Of a stretch of 64,000 bases of DNA, positions 21,025-32,457 are shown one piece after another. Each line of letters begins with the position of its first letter. Position 1 is the first letter of the stretch. A program made the position numbers and the translations under genes. The stretch covers positions 62,001 to 126,000 of the forward strand of contig NZ_JAUYTP010000036.1 of assembly GCF_030695125.1 (NCBI RefSeq), in the 5' to 3' direction. The notes beneath the pieces are model-generated. The model ran no database searches. It was not told the DNA's origin and saw nothing but the letters and a program-made list of their open reading frames with translations. The DNA is from Allobosea sp. GTDB taxonomy: Bacteria > Pseudomonadota > Alphaproteobacteria > Rhizobiales > Beijerinckiaceae.

Positions 21025-23532
21025 ATGACGTCGACCCAACAGAGCCGGTCCTTCAGAATGCGGCTCTCTCGATCAGTCGGACTTTCGGCCTTCATGCTCG
21101 CCGTCAGCGGCGGCGTGGTGTTTGCACAGGCCGTGATTGTCCAGGGCAACAGGCGTGTCGATGCGGAAACGATCCGCTCCTACGCCAGCGGGCAGGGTGG
21201 CCCGCAGGAGATTCGTCAGAGCCTCCTCGCCACCGGTCTGTTCACCAATGTCCAGGTCAGCCGTCGCGGCGCCCAGACGGTGATTTCCGTCCAGGAGAAC
21301 GACACGGTCAACCGCGTCGCTTTCGAGGGCAATCGCCGTCTGAAGAGCGAGGTTCTCGTTCAGCAGGTTCAGTCCAAGGCCGGCGGGCCGATGAGCCAGG
21401 CCCTGATCGACTCCGACGTGGCGCGCCTGAAGGAAGTCTATCGCCGCGCCGGCTACGGCCTGTCCTCGGTCAGCGGTCGCATCGCGCCTCTGCCGAACGG
21501 CCGCTCGGACGTCGTCTTCACGATCAACGAGAGCGGCAAGACCGGCATCAAGTCGATCAATTTCGAAGGCAATCAGGTCTATTCGGATGGCCGCCTGCGC
21601 GGCCTGATGAGTTCGACCGAGTCGAACTTCCTCAGCTGGATCAAGACCTCCGACGTTTATGATCCCGACCGGATCACGTCCGATCTCGAGCTGGTCCGCC
21701 GCTTCTACCTGAAGAACGGCTATGCCGACTTCCAGATCGTCAACAACACCGCCCGCTTCGATGACGCCGCCGGCGGCTGGGTCATCGATGTCTCCGTCGT
21801 CGAGGGGCCGCAATACAAGGTCGGCAATGTCGGCGTCGATTCGAGCCTGCGCGACCTCGATTCCGCTACGCTCCGGGGCTATGTCGTCACCTCCGCCGGC
21901 GACACCTACAACGCCGAAGCCGTCGAGAAATCGCTGGTCAACCTGACCACCGAGGTGTCTCGCCGTGGTCATCCCTTCGCTCAGGTTCGTCCCCGCGGCG
22001 ACCGCGATGCGAGCGGACAGCTGATCGGCATCACCTATGTCGTCGACGAGGGCCCGCGGGTCTATGTCGAGCGCATCAATGTGCGCGGCAACACCCGCAC
22101 CCGTGATTACGTCGTTCGCCGCGAACTCGATCTCGGCGAGGGCGACGCCTACAACAAGGTGATGGTCGATCGCGCCGAGCGCCGGTTGAACAATCTCGGC
22201 TTCTTCAACAAGATCCGCATCACCAACGAGCCGGGCTCCGCGCCCGATCGCGTCATCGTCAACATCGACGTCGAGGACAAGGCCACCGGTTCGTTCTCGA
22301 TCTCGGGCGGTTACTCGACCTCGGATGGCGTCATCGGCGAAGTCGCGCTGGCGGAGTCGAACTTCCTGGGCCGCGGCCAGTTCGTCCGCATCGCCGGCAC
22401 GCTCGGCCAGCGCACGCAGGGCGTCGACTTCTCCTTCACCGAGCCCTATTTCCTCGGCCGCCGCATCGCGGCCGGTTTCGACCTGTTCTCGAAGTTCAGC
22501 GACAACTACAACACCGGCCGCTTCGAGAGCCGCGTCACCGGCGGCACCGTGCGGATGACCTTCCCGATCACGGAAGAGTTCTCGATCACGCCGCGCTACT
22601 CGATCTACAGCACGGAAATCGAGATTCCGAACACCACCGATCGCCCGTACAACGATTGTACGTTTCCGCTGACCGGCGTGACGCCGGGCACCGTCGGTGC
22701 GCTGGGCGCGAGCTCGACCATCAACTGCCTGACCAACGGCGAGGCGACGATCGCGGTCAAGGAAGCGGCTGGAACGACGCTGACCTCGCTGGTCGGTCTC
22801 GGCTTCAACTACAACTCGCTCGACAGCAACCAGAACCCGCGTAACGGCTTCATCGGCGAGATCAAGCCGGAATTCGCCGGCGTCGGCGGCGACTCGAAGT
22901 TCCTGCGCGTGTCGGCGGATGCGCGCTACTACAAGGAAATCTTCGACGACGTCGTTGGCTTCGCGCGTGTTCAGGGTGGCCACGTCCAGGCCACCAGCGG
23001 CGATCTGCGCATGATCGATCACTATTTCCTCGGACCGACCCTGGTGCGCGGTTTTGCGCCCTCGGGTATCGGCCCGCGCGACGTGCTGAACGATCCGACC
23101 GCGAACGCGCTCGGCGGCACCACCTATTTTGGCGGTTCGCTCGAGGTGCAGTTCCCGATCTGGGGCCTGCCGCGCGATCTCGGCCTGCGCGGCGCGATCT
23201 TTGCCGACGCCGGCACGCTGTTCAACTACGACGGCGGCAAGGCTGTCGTCAGCGCGTGCCCGGCGGGCTCTTCGGGTCGCCAGTTCAACGTCGTCACCAC
23301 CTCGGCCTTCCAGAACAACGTGGCCTGCGTTCGCGACAAGAACGTGATCCGCTCCTCGGTCGGCGTCAGCCTGCTCTGGCAGTCGCCGCTCGGCCCGATC
23401 CGCTTCGACTATGCCTACGCCTTGTCCAAGGATGACGGGCAGTGGGGTACCAACGCGGCGACGGGCGTTTCCGGCAAGTACGGCGGCGATCGCCTGCAGG
23501 CCTTCCGCTTCTCCGGCGGCACGCGCTTCTGA
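21025..23532 (+). CDS. bamA: Outer membrane protein assembly factor BamA
   Basis: An 835-aa outer-membrane protein, the central subunit of the BAM complex that folds beta-barrels. It has a signal peptide ending [11 protein letters not shown], then five POTRA repeats to about residue 420 (for example [18 protein letters not shown] and [19 protein letters not shown]), and a 16-strand barrel. The barrel contains the family lid-loop motif [13 protein letters not shown] and ends in a terminal Phe (GGTRF), the usual barrel signal. ATG 21025 gives a proper signal peptide; the frame also opens upstream at 20938, where the sequence looks non-coding. Confidence 0.96.
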   Translation: MTSTQQSRSFRMRLSRSVGLSAFMLAVSGGVVFAQAVIVQGNRRVDAETIRSYASGQGGPQEIRQSLLATGLFTNVQVSRRGAQTVISVQENDTVNRVAFEGNRRLKSEVLVQQVQSKAGGPMSQALIDSDVARLKEVYRRAGYGLSSVSGRIAPLPNGRSDVVFTINESGKTGIKSINFEGNQVYSDGRLRGLMSSTESNFLSWIKTSDVYDPDRITSDLELVRRFYLKNGYADFQIVNNTARFDDAAGGWVIDVSVVEGPQYKVGNVGVDSSLRDLDSATLRGYVVTSAGDTYNAEAVEKSLVNLTTEVSRRGHPFAQVRPRGDRDASGQLIGITYVVDEGPRVYVERINVRGNTRTRDYVVRRELDLGEGDAYNKVMVDRAERRLNNLGFFNKIRITNEPGSAPDRVIVNIDVEDKATGSFSISGGYSTSDGVIGEVALAESNFLGRGQFVRIAGTLGQRTQGVDFSFTEPYFLGRRIAAGFDLFSKFSDNYNTGRFESRVTGGTVRMTFPITEEFSITPRYSIYSTEIEIPNTTDRPYNDCTFPLTGVTPGTVGALGASSTINCLTNGEATIAVKEAAGTTLTSLVGLGFNYNSLDSNQNPRNGFIGEIKPEFAGVGGDSKFLRVSADARYYKEIFDDVVGFARVQGGHVQATSGDLRMIDHYFLGPTLVRGFAPSGIGPRDVLNDPTANALGGTTYFGGSLEVQFPIWGLPRDLGLRGAIFADAGTLFNYDGGKAVVSACPAGSSGRQFNVVTTSAFQNNVACVRDKNVIRSSVGVSLLWQSPLGPIRFDYAYALSKDDGQWGTNAATGVSGKYGGDRLQAFRFSGGTRF

Positions 23533-23536
23533 CGAG

Positions 23537-23559
23537 ACGGGGCGCTCATGGCGCCCCGT
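23537..23559 (+). other. Stem-loop between bamA and lpxD
   Basis: ACGGGGCGC pairs with GCGCCCCGT around a TCATG loop, 5 bp after the bamA stop and 15 bp before the lpxD ATG. There is no T tract, so it probably tunes read-through or protects the bamA 3' end rather than ending transcription. Confidence 0.5.
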
Positions 23560-23573
23560 TCCGGATCTCATCA

Positions 23574-24629
23574 ATGTCAGAACCTCAATTCTTTCCGGTC
23601 GCGACCTCGCTGGACTTCGGCGAGGTCGCTGTCATTTCGGGCGTAGCGTTGCCCGAAGGCGTCGATCCGGCGCGCCAGGTCACGGGCGCAGCCGCGCTCG
23701 AGCATGCCGGCCCCGCCGACATCGCCTATATGGACAACCCCAAATATACGGACGCGCTGGCTGCCACCGGTGCGGGCTTGTGCCTGGTTTCGCCGCGCTT
23801 CGCCGACCGCGTGCCCGCGGGCACGACGGCGCTGGTGTCGCCGGCCCCCTATCACGCCTTCGCCAGGGTGCTGGCGCGCTTCTTTCCCTCGGCGCTGAAA
23901 CCGGGCTCCGTCTTCGCCTCGCAGGGTGTTGCTCCCGGCGCCTTCGTCCACGCCACGGCGGTTCTTGAAGCCGGCGTCACGGTCGATCCGGGGGCGGTCG
24001 TCGGGCCGGGCGCCGAGATCGGCGCGGGGACCGTCATTGCATCCCACGCCGTGATCGGACCGCAGGTCCGCATCGGCCGGAACTGTTCGATCGGTGCCGG
24101 CTGCACCCTGCAGGCGGCCCTGATCGGCAACCGCGTCATCATTCATCCCGGGGTTCGCATCGGGCAGGACGGTTTCGGCTTCGCGATGAGCCCGCGCGGC
24201 CACATGAAGGTGCCGCAGATCGGCCGGGTCATCATCCAGGACGATGTCGAAATCGGCGCCAACACCTGCATCGACCGGGGCGCCAGCCGCGACACGGTGA
24301 TCGGCGAAGGCACCAAGATCGATAACCTCGTCCAGATCGGCCACAACGTCGTGGTCGGGCGCCATTGCGTCATCGTTTCGCAGGTCGGCATCGCCGGCTC
24401 GACGACGCTGGAGGATTTCGTCGTGCTGGGCGGACAGGTCGGCCTTGCCGGTCACCTGACCGTCGGCATGGGCGCGCAGGTGGCCGCGCAGAGCGGCGTC
24501 GCCGGCGATATCCCGCGCGGCGCGCGCTATGGCGGCTATCCGGCCCAGCCGGCCCTCAGCTGGGCGCGCGAGAGCGCGCTGCTGAAGTCCCTGGTCGCCA
24601 ACCGGGGCAAGACGCGGCCCCAGGGCTGA
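23574..24629 (+). CDS. lpxD: UDP-3-O-(3-hydroxyacyl)glucosamine N-acyltransferase
   Basis: A 351-aa acyltransferase that performs the third step of lipid A synthesis, adding the N-linked 3-hydroxyacyl chain from acyl-ACP. It has an N-terminal uridine-binding domain, then a left-handed beta helix of hexapeptide repeats (for example [20 protein letters not shown]). The catalytic His lies in [14 protein letters not shown] 23574 is chosen, since upstream in-frame codons overlap bamA. It is the first of the lipid A genes that continue to lpxB. Confidence 0.95.
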   Translation: MSEPQFFPVATSLDFGEVAVISGVALPEGVDPARQVTGAAALEHAGPADIAYMDNPKYTDALAATGAGLCLVSPRFADRVPAGTTALVSPAPYHAFARVLARFFPSALKPGSVFASQGVAPGAFVHATAVLEAGVTVDPGAVVGPGAEIGAGTVIASHAVIGPQVRIGRNCSIGAGCTLQAALIGNRVIIHPGVRIGQDGFGFAMSPRGHMKVPQIGRVIIQDDVEIGANTCIDRGASRDTVIGEGTKIDNLVQIGHNVVVGRHCVIVSQVGIAGSTTLEDFVVLGGQVGLAGHLTVGMGAQVAAQSGVAGDIPRGARYGGYPAQPALSWARESALLKSLVANRGKTRPQG

Positions 24630-24769
24630 GAGATGGCGCCGCAATTGGGTTTCCGGCCAGCCGTGATGGGCTGCGGCGGGTAATGCGCCGGTTGGCCTGC
24701 CGGGATCGCGCAGGTAGAACGACTGAATCACGCGGACGCGAGGGCGGGCCGCCCGGGAGAGACGAAACG

Positions 24770-25228
24770 ATGACCGAGGCGACGAGGACGCTGGGTGTGG
24801 CCGACATCCAGAAGATCATGGCCTGCATTCCGCACCGCTATCCGTTCCTGCTCGTCGACCGCGTCGTCGAGATGAATGGGGACGAGTCGGGAATCGGCAT
24901 CAAGAACGTCACGATCAACGAGCCGCAGTTCACCGGGCACTTCCCCGACCGGCCGGTCTTCCCGGGTGTCCTGATGATCGAGGCCATGGCGCAGACGGCC
25001 GGGGTTCTCGTCGTCAGCTCGCGTGGCGAGGCCGATCCGGCCGTCAGCAGCGTGCTGTTCACGACCATCGACAAGGCCAAGTTCCGCAAGCCCGTCGGTC
25101 CTGGCGACACCTTGCGCTTCCACCTGACCAAGGTGGCCCGCAAGCGCAACATCTGGTTCTACCGGGGCGAGGCGCGCGTCGACGGCACGCTCGTCGCCGA
25201 GGCCGACCTTTCCGCCATGGTCATCTGA
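24770..25228 (+). CDS. fabZ: 3-hydroxyacyl-[ACP] dehydratase FabZ
   Basis: A 152-aa hot-dog-fold dehydratase of type II fatty acid synthesis. The active-site segment is [20 protein letters not shown] (catalytic His and Glu), preceded by [16 protein letters not shown] 24770 follows a GAGAGAC tract; a 140-bp gap separates it from lpxD. It competes with LpxA/LpxD for 3-hydroxyacyl-ACP, which explains its place inside the lipid A cluster. Confidence 0.96.
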   Translation: MTEATRTLGVADIQKIMACIPHRYPFLLVDRVVEMNGDESGIGIKNVTINEPQFTGHFPDRPVFPGVLMIEAMAQTAGVLVVSSRGEADPAVSSVLFTTIDKAKFRKPVGPGDTLRFHLTKVARKRNIWFYRGEARVDGTLVAEADLSAMVI

Positions 25229-25279
25229 CGCGATGACGTTTCGCCAGAGCAGGACGGCCTTCGCCGCGCGTGTCCGGTC

Positions 25280-26089
25280 ATGAGCCCCAGCATTCATCCG
25301 ATGTCGGTCGTCGATCCGGCCGCGCAGATCGGCGACAATGTCACGATCGGTCCGTTCTGCACGGTCGGGCCCGATGTGGTCTTGGCCGATGGCGTCGAGC
25401 TGATCAGCCATGTCGCGATCGCGGGCCGGACCACGGTGGGCGCGCGCACCAAGATCTACCCCTTCGCCTCGATCGGCCATCCGCCGCAGGATGTGAAGTA
25501 CCAGGGCGAGCCCTCGACCCTGACGATCGGCGTCGACTGCCTGATCCGCGAGGGCGTGACGATGAACCCCGGCACCGCGGGCGGCGGCATGAAGACCACG
25601 GTCGGTGACCGCTGCTTCTTCCTCGCCAACTCCCATGTCGCGCATGACACCTCGATCGGCGACAACGTCATCTTCTCCAACAACGTGATGTGCGCCGGTC
25701 ATGTGAAGGTCGGCAATTTCGTCATCGTTGGTGGCGGCACCGGGCTGCACCAGTTCATCCGCGTCGGCGACCACGCCTTCATCGGCGGCGGTGCCGGCGT
25801 GATGCACGACGTCATCCCCTTCGGCATGGTGCGCGACAATCCCGCCCATCTCGCCGGCCTCAATCTGGTGGGCTTGCGGCGGCGCGGCTTCACGCGCGAG
25901 CAGATTCACGAACTGCGCCGCGCCTACCGCCTGCTGTTTGCCGATGAGGGCACCTTGTCTGAGCGCGTCGAGGATGTTGCCAGCGAGTTCGCAGCCCATC
26001 CGCTGATCCACGAGATCCTGGACTTCATCCGGGTCGGCGGCGAGCGCGCGATCTGCGTGCCCCATGACGTCAACGCGCCTGATCGGTGA
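25280..26089 (+). CDS. lpxA: UDP-N-acetylglucosamine acyltransferase
   Basis: A 269-aa trimeric left-handed beta-helix enzyme that performs the first step of lipid A synthesis, O-acylation of UDP-GlcNAc. Hexapeptide repeats begin directly (HPMSVVDPAAQIGDNVTIGP). The catalytic His is in the NSHVAHDTSIGDN segment, and the C-terminal helical domain ends the protein. Its stop overlaps the next gene by 4 bp (GTGA). Confidence 0.96.
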   Translation: MSPSIHPMSVVDPAAQIGDNVTIGPFCTVGPDVVLADGVELISHVAIAGRTTVGARTKIYPFASIGHPPQDVKYQGEPSTLTIGVDCLIREGVTMNPGTAGGGMKTTVGDRCFFLANSHVAHDTSIGDNVIFSNNVMCAGHVKVGNFVIVGGGTGLHQFIRVGDHAFIGGGAGVMHDVIPFGMVRDNPAHLAGLNLVGLRRRGFTREQIHELRRAYRLLFADEGTLSERVEDVASEFAAHPLIHEILDFIRVGGERAICVPHDVNAPDR

Positions 26090-26949
26090 GCGCTGAACCG
26101 GCAGGAGCGCCACCGGCGCGCGGCCCCCTTGCGATCATCGCCGGCGCGGGGGAGTTTCCGCCCCGGCTGGCAGCTGTCGCGGCCCGGCGCGGCCGGTCGG
26201 TGTTCGTGGCCGCACTGGAAGGCGCCGCCGACCCGGCGGCTTTCGGCCCCGCTGATGTACAGAGCTACCGGTTGGGGCAGTTGGGCCGATTGCTGGCGGA
26301 GTTCAGGCGGCGGGAGGTGACCGAACTGGTCCTGATCGGCAGCTTGCCGCGGCCGAGCTTCTCCGCCTTGCGTCCCGAGGCCTCGACGCTGAAATACCTG
26401 CCGCACTTCGCCCGCGCCTTTCGCGGAGGCGACGACCATTTGCTGCGGGGCGTGGTCTCCTTCTTCGAGGGGCAGGGCTTCACGGTCCATGGCCCTGCCG
26501 AGATCGCCCCCGAAATGACCGCCCCGATCGGGCCGCTCGGCCGCAAGACCGCCTCGCCGGACCAGCAGGCGCTCATCGCACGGGGTTTCGAGCTGCTCGC
26601 CGCGCTGTCGCCCTTCGATGTCGGGCAGGCCGCGATCCTCGCCGACCACCGCATCATCGCGATCGAGGCGGCCGAGGGCACGGATGGCATGATCCGCCGC
26701 GTCGGAGAGATGATCGCCTCGGGCCGTCTGCGCATCGCCAAGGGTGACGGCCTGCTGGTCAAGGCGCCCAAGGACGGCCAGGATCTGCGGGTCGATATGC
26801 CGGCGATCGGGCCTGAAACCCTGCGCAACCTCGCCGCCGCGGGCCTGTCGGGGATCGCGCTCCGAGCGGGTCGGGTCCTTGTCGGCGACGCTGCGGCGCT
26901 GGGCCAACTCGCCGATCAGGCGGGTCTGTTCGTCGAAGGCGTCGCATGA
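26086..26949 (+). CDS. lpxI: UDP-2,3-diacylglucosamine pyrophosphatase LpxI
   Basis: A 287-aa protein of the DUF1009/LpxI family that hydrolyses UDP-2,3-diacylglucosamine to lipid X, in place of LpxH. Family features are LAIIAGAGEFPPRLAAVAARRG at the N-terminus and the C-terminal domain with AAEGTDGMIRR and VKAPKDGQDLRVDMPAIGP. GTG 26086 lies in the lpxA stop, and its own stop overlaps lpxB (ATGA), so lpxA-lpxI-lpxB are translationally coupled. The position between lpxA and lpxB strongly supports the role. Confidence 0.94.
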   Translation: MSAEPAGAPPARGPLAIIAGAGEFPPRLAAVAARRGRSVFVAALEGAADPAAFGPADVQSYRLGQLGRLLAEFRRREVTELVLIGSLPRPSFSALRPEASTLKYLPHFARAFRGGDDHLLRGVVSFFEGQGFTVHGPAEIAPEMTAPIGPLGRKTASPDQQALIARGFELLAALSPFDVGQAAILADHRIIAIEAAEGTDGMIRRVGEMIASGRLRIAKGDGLLVKAPKDGQDLRVDMPAIGPETLRNLAAAGLSGIALRAGRVLVGDAAALGQLADQAGLFVEGVA

Positions 26950-28118
26950 GCGCGCCGTTCCGCCTCGCGCTCATCACCGGCGAGGCCTCGGGCGATGCGC
27001 TGGCGCTGCGCTTCCTGGAGAGCCTGCGCAGCCGCCTGGGGGAGCGCGCCCTTGAGATCTCGGGCGTTGGCGGGCCGGATCTGGTGGTGGCGGGGCTGGC
27101 GCCCTTGTTTCCGCAGGCCGATATCGCCGTCATGGGCTTCGGCCCGGTGGTCGCGCGCTTGCCGCTGCTGCTGCGCCGCATGGAGGATGCGGCGCGCGGC
27201 GTCACGGCTTTCGAGCCCGATCTGCTGCTGACCATCGATGCGCCCGATTTCTGTCTGCGGGTGGCCCGGAAAGTCCGCGCCCGCAAGCCCGCGATTCCGA
27301 TCGTCCATTGGGTCTGCCCGAGCGTCTGGGCCTGGCGCTCCGGCCGCGCCCGCCGCATGGTGCCCCATATCGACCGTATCCTGGCCCTGCTGCCCTTCGA
27401 GCCTGCGGCGCTCGAACGGCTGAAGGGGCCGCAGACGATCTATGTCGGCCACCCGCTGATCGAGCGGCTGGCCGAACTCAGACCCGACACGGCCGAGGCG
27501 AAGGTCCGGGCGGACGAGGATGCGCCGCTGGTGCTGATCCTTCCCGGCAGCCGCCGCTCGGAGATCCGCCATCTGATGCCGGTCTTCGGCGAGGCCGTCG
27601 CACGGATCGCGGCGGCAAGGCCTAGCGCGCGCTTCGTGCTGCCAGCGGTCGCGCATCTGCGGGAGGAGATCGCGCAGGCCGTGTCCGTCTGGTCGATCCG
27701 GCCCGAGATCGTCGTCGGCGAAGAGGGAAAGCTCGCCGCGTTCCGCACCGCGCGGGCGGCGCTGGCGGCGTCCGGGACCGTCACGCTCGAACTCGCTTTG
27801 GCGCAGGTGCCGACGGTGGCGGCCTATCGCGGCGCCGGCTGGGAAGCCGCCCTGGCGCGACGGCTGATCAAGCTGCCGAGCGTCATCCTGCCCAATCTCA
27901 TCCTCGGGCGTAGCGTCGTGCCGGAGTTCCTCCAGGACGACGTGACGGCGCAGGCCCTCGGCAGCCAAGTTCTGGCGGTGCTGAGCGAGGGGGGCGACCG
28001 GGACGCACAGCTCGAAGGCTTCGCCGAGCTCGAGACGATCATGAAATCGGCCGGGGCGAGCCCGGCGGCCAACGCGGTCGAGGCCGCATTGGCCATGGTC
28101 GGGCGACGGCCGGCCTAG
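26946..28118 (+). CDS. lpxB: Lipid A disaccharide synthase
   Basis: A 390-aa GT19 glycosyltransferase that joins lipid X to UDP-2,3-diacylglucosamine. It starts with ITGEASGDALALRFLESL and contains the diagnostic CPSVWAWRSGRARRM and the sugar-nucleotide region LPGSRRSEIRHLMP. It is the last gene of the plus-strand lipid A run and ends convergent to the Bug-type protein gene. Confidence 0.96.
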   Translation: MSAPFRLALITGEASGDALALRFLESLRSRLGERALEISGVGGPDLVVAGLAPLFPQADIAVMGFGPVVARLPLLLRRMEDAARGVTAFEPDLLLTIDAPDFCLRVARKVRARKPAIPIVHWVCPSVWAWRSGRARRMVPHIDRILALLPFEPAALERLKGPQTIYVGHPLIERLAELRPDTAEAKVRADEDAPLVLILPGSRRSEIRHLMPVFGEAVARIAAARPSARFVLPAVAHLREEIAQAVSVWSIRPEIVVGEEGKLAAFRTARAALAASGTVTLELALAQVPTVAAYRGAGWEAALARRLIKLPSVILPNLILGRSVVPEFLQDDVTAQALGSQVLAVLSEGGDRDAQLEGFAELETIMKSAGASPAANAVEAALAMVGRRPA

Positions 28119-28125
28119 CCGGCCG
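28107..28125. terminator. Palindrome over the lpxB stop, possible convergent terminator
   Basis: CGGCCGGC-CTA-GCCGGCCG is a perfect 8-bp stem with a 3-nt loop that includes the lpxB TAG. It lies between convergent genes but has no T tract on either strand, so an intrinsic terminator role is uncertain. Confidence 0.3.
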
Positions 28126-28145
28126 CGTTGACCGGGATCACCGGC

Positions 28146-29135
28146 TCACTCCAGCGCGGCGCCGGAGGCTTTTGCAATCGGGAACCACTTCGCCACCTCG
28201 ACCTTGACGTGCTCGCCCAGCGCCTCCGGCGTCGACCCGACGATGACGGCGCTGACGTCTTCGAGGCGCTTCTTGACGTTGTCGTCCTTCAAGGCGTCGT
28301 TGGCGGCCTTGTTCAGCCTGGCGACGATCTCGGCGGGCATCTTGGCCGGGCCAAACAGCGCGTTCCAGGTGTAGGTCTCGTAGCCGGCGAGCCCGCCTTC
28401 CGCGATCGTCGGCAGGTCCGGGAAGGAGGATACCCGCTCCTTGGTGGTCACGCCGATCGCGCGCAGCTGGCCGCCGCGGATGAACTGCGCGGAGGAGGGC
28501 AGGTTGTCGAACATGATCGGTACGGCGCCGGAGACGACATCGTTGAGCGCCGGGCCCGCACCGCGATAGGGCACATGGTTCATCTCGACGCCGCCCAGTG
28601 ACTTGAACAGCTCGCCCGAGAGATGCAGCGGCGTGCCGACGCCCGACGAGGCGTAGGAGTACTTGCCCGGTGCCGCCTTCAGCACGGCGATGACCTCCTG
28701 CACCGTCTTGGCCGGGAAACTCGGATGCACGACCATGACATTGGGCACCACCGCCAGCAGCGAGATCGGCGTGAAATCCTTGATCGGGTCGAAGGTCACG
28801 GTCTTGAGGATCGCGGGGTTCAGCGCGTGGGTCGAGATCGTGCCCATCAGGATGGTGTAGCCATCGGGCGTCGCGCGGGCGACGGCCGTCGAGCCGACAT
28901 TGCCGCCGGCGCCGGCGCGGTTTTCGATCACGACCGACTGGCCGAGCAGCTCCGTCATCTTCTGGCCGACGAGGCGGGCGACGATGTCGGTCGAGCCACC
29001 GGCGGCAAAGGGCACGACCAGCGTGACCGGCCGGGCCGGGAAGGCCGCCTGGGCCAGGGCCTGGCCGCCCGTCAGGGTCAGCGCCGAAGCACCGACGAGG
29101 AAATGGCGGCGATTGAAATCATGGGTCTGCGACAA
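28146..29135 (-). CDS. Bug/TctC family tripartite tricarboxylate transporter binding protein
   Basis: A 329-aa periplasmic solute-binding protein. The start is taken as TTG 29135 because a perfect AGGAGG (29144-29149 on this strand) lies eight bases before it and the length is then normal. The frame stays open upstream to 29207 without such a site. The N-terminus is a twin-arginine-like signal (FNRRHFLVGASALTLTGGQA), followed by the family start FPARPVTLVVPFAAGGSTD and a mid-protein GTISTHALNPAI. Bug proteins bind carboxylates such as citrate or other organic acids. No TctA/TctB genes are near, so it is an orphan. It lies downstream of gltA, separated by a terminator. Confidence 0.93.
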   Translation of the reverse strand: MSQTHDFNRRHFLVGASALTLTGGQALAQAAFPARPVTLVVPFAAGGSTDIVARLVGQKMTELLGQSVVIENRAGAGGNVGSTAVARATPDGYTILMGTISTHALNPAILKTVTFDPIKDFTPISLLAVVPNVMVVHPSFPAKTVQEVIAVLKAAPGKYSYASSGVGTPLHLSGELFKSLGGVEMNHVPYRGAGPALNDVVSGAVPIMFDNLPSSAQFIRGGQLRAIGVTTKERVSSFPDLPTIAEGGLAGYETYTWNALFGPAKMPAEIVARLNKAANDALKDDNVKKRLEDVSAVIVGSTPEALGEHVKVEVAKWFPIAKASGAALE

Positions 29136-29219
29136 GCGTTGAGCCTCCTGGGGTTCGACAAAGTGTAGCGTCAACGGTCGCACCGTCATTGCGCTCGGGT
29201 GCATCAATCATCCGAAACA

Positions 29220-29253
29220 ACAAGGGCGCGACGGCAAGCCGTCGCGCCCTTGT
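29220..29253 (-). terminator. Terminator of gltA
   Basis: A 15-bp perfect stem (ACAAGGGCGCGACGG with its complement) around a 4-nt loop, 26 bp after the gltA stop. On the minus strand it is followed by TGTTTCGG, a short T-rich tail. It separates gltA from the Bug-type gene. Confidence 0.75.
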
Positions 29254-29278
29254 CGCAAGCGAGATCCGAAAAGCCGTA

Positions 29279-30568
<1,290 letters not shown>

Positions 30569-30843
30569 CGATACCGATCCTTTCAGGCTCGCTGCTGGTC
30601 AGTCGTCGTCACGCTCGGTCCGTCCACGGTTGTCCGTGAGGCTTACCCGTCGTCAGAGCGAACCCACATGACAAAGACGTGTCGGTTCCAGAGCGGCCAG
30701 GGTGGAAGAGCGGGTCATCCGACTGATTTTCAAGCAATATTCGTGCCCGACCCGGCAGACGCCGGGGTGGCACATGACGCGTCACTAGACCATTTGCACA
30801 GCCTGTTCAACCGAGCCAAAAGACGGTCGGTGCTGCGTTCTGT

Positions 30844-32262
30844 TCACCTCTGGTCGGAGAGCCGAGCAAGCGTCTCCTCGCGGCCGAGAACCGCCATCAC
30901 GTCGAACAACCCCGGCGACATGGCCCGCCCGGTCAGGGCGGCGCGCAGGGGCTGCGCCGCTTGCCCGAGCTTCAGACCGTTCTCTTCGGCAAAGGCCCGA
31001 ACCGCCGCCTCGAGAGCCTCGACGGACCAGTCGTTCACGGCCGAAAGCTTGTCCGCCAGACCCGGCAGGCGCTGCTTGCCGGCTTCGTCGAGCAGGGCAG
31101 CCGCCTTGGCGTCGAGCTGCAGCGGGCGCGCCGCGTAAAGGTAATAGGCGCTGTCGAGCAGCTCGACGAGCGTCTTGGCCCGCTCCTTCAGGCCGGGCAT
31201 CGCCGCCAGGAACCGCGCCTCGAGCTCGGGCGACAGCGTGGCCGGCACGCCTCGCGCGGGACCGATCTCGGGTAGGATCACCTTCAGCGCCGCGAGCAGG
31301 TCGGAATCATCAGACTGGCGCATATAGAGCCCGTTGAGGCTCTCGAGCTTGGCATAGTCGAAGCGCGAGGGCGAACGGCCGATCGAGGCGAGGTCGAACA
31401 GCGCGATCATCTCGTCGGTCGAGAAGATCTCTTGGTCGCCATGGCTCCAGCCGAGCCGCAGCAGATAATTGCGCAGCGCCACCGGCAGATAGCCCATGGC
31501 CCGGTAGGCCTCGACGCCGAGTGCGCCATGGCGCTTCGACAGCTTGGCCCCGTCGGGTCCATGGATCAGCGGAATGTGCGACATGCTCGGCACGGTCCAG
31601 CCCATCGCCTGGTAGATCTGGGTCTGGCGCGCGGCATTGGTCAGATGGTCGTCGCCGCGGATGACATGGGTGACGCCCATGTCGTGGTCGTCGACCACCA
31701 CGGCCAGCATATAGGTCGGGTTGCCGTCGGAGCGCAGCAGCACGAGATCGTCGAGATTCTCGTTTTGCCAGACGACGCGGCCCTGGACCTGGTCCTCGAC
31801 GACGGTCTCGCCGGTCTGCTGGGCGCGCAGGCGGATGACCGGCTTGACGCCCTCGGGAGCCGTCGCCGGGTCGCGATCGCGCCAGCGGCCGTCATACTTC
31901 ATCGGCTTGCCCGCGGCCTTGGCCTGCTCGCGCATCTCGTCGAGCTCGGCGGGCGTCGCATAGCAGCGATAGGCATGGCCGCTTTCGAGCATCTGATGGG
32001 CGACCTCGCGGTGCCGCTCGGCGCGGGCGAACTGGTAGACCGTCTCGCCGTCCCAATCGAGGCCGAGCCAGGCGAGCCCGTCCAGGATCGCGGCGATGGC
32101 GGGCTCGGTCGAGCGCTCGCGGTCGGTGTCTTCGATGCGCAGCAGCATCTTGCCACCGTGACGGCGGGCATAGAGCCAGTTGAACAGCGCCGTGCGGGCG
32201 CCGCCGATATGCAGGAAGCCGGTGGGCGAGGGCGCAAAGCGCGTGACGACGGCATCGCTCAT
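30844..32262 (-). CDS. gltX: Glutamyl-tRNA synthetase
   Basis: A 472-aa class I synthetase. The HIGH-type motif is in [20 protein letters not shown] at the N-terminus, and the KMSKS-type motif is KLSKR in [17 protein letters not shown] 32262 is chosen; the frame is open for a further 2 kb upstream on this strand, but that part is antisense to comEC and has no family resemblance. Alphaproteobacteria often carry a second GltX-like protein for tRNA-Gln; this one has the ordinary GluRS length. It is divergent from comEC. Confidence 0.96.
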   Translation of the reverse strand: MSDAVVTRFAPSPTGFLHIGGARTALFNWLYARRHGGKMLLRIEDTDRERSTEPAIAAILDGLAWLGLDWDGETVYQFARAERHREVAHQMLESGHAYRCYATPAELDEMREQAKAAGKPMKYDGRWRDRDPATAPEGVKPVIRLRAQQTGETVVEDQVQGRVVWQNENLDDLVLLRSDGNPTYMLAVVVDDHDMGVTHVIRGDDHLTNAARQTQIYQAMGWTVPSMSHIPLIHGPDGAKLSKRHGALGVEAYRAMGYLPVALRNYLLRLGWSHGDQEIFSTDEMIALFDLASIGRSPSRFDYAKLESLNGLYMRQSDDSDLLAALKVILPEIGPARGVPATLSPELEARFLAAMPGLKERAKTLVELLDSAYYLYAARPLQLDAKAAALLDEAGKQRLPGLADKLSAVNDWSVEALEAAVRAFAEENGLKLGQAAQPLRAALTGRAMSPGLFDVMAVLGREETLARLSDQR

Positions 32263-32457
32263 GAAAGGCTGAGACTCCGGCTGGGCGATTGATGACGGCC
32301 CAGATTGAGGCGGGAAGGAAGGTGCTGCGTGCCCAGAATCCGGCTCGCACCGAAGCTGACATGACATCCGGCGCCGCCCCTGTAACATGGCCTTGCCGCC
32401 GGCGTTAAGCGCAAGATGCGCAGCGCAGGTCATGCCGACACGGGACGGGAGCGGCCG

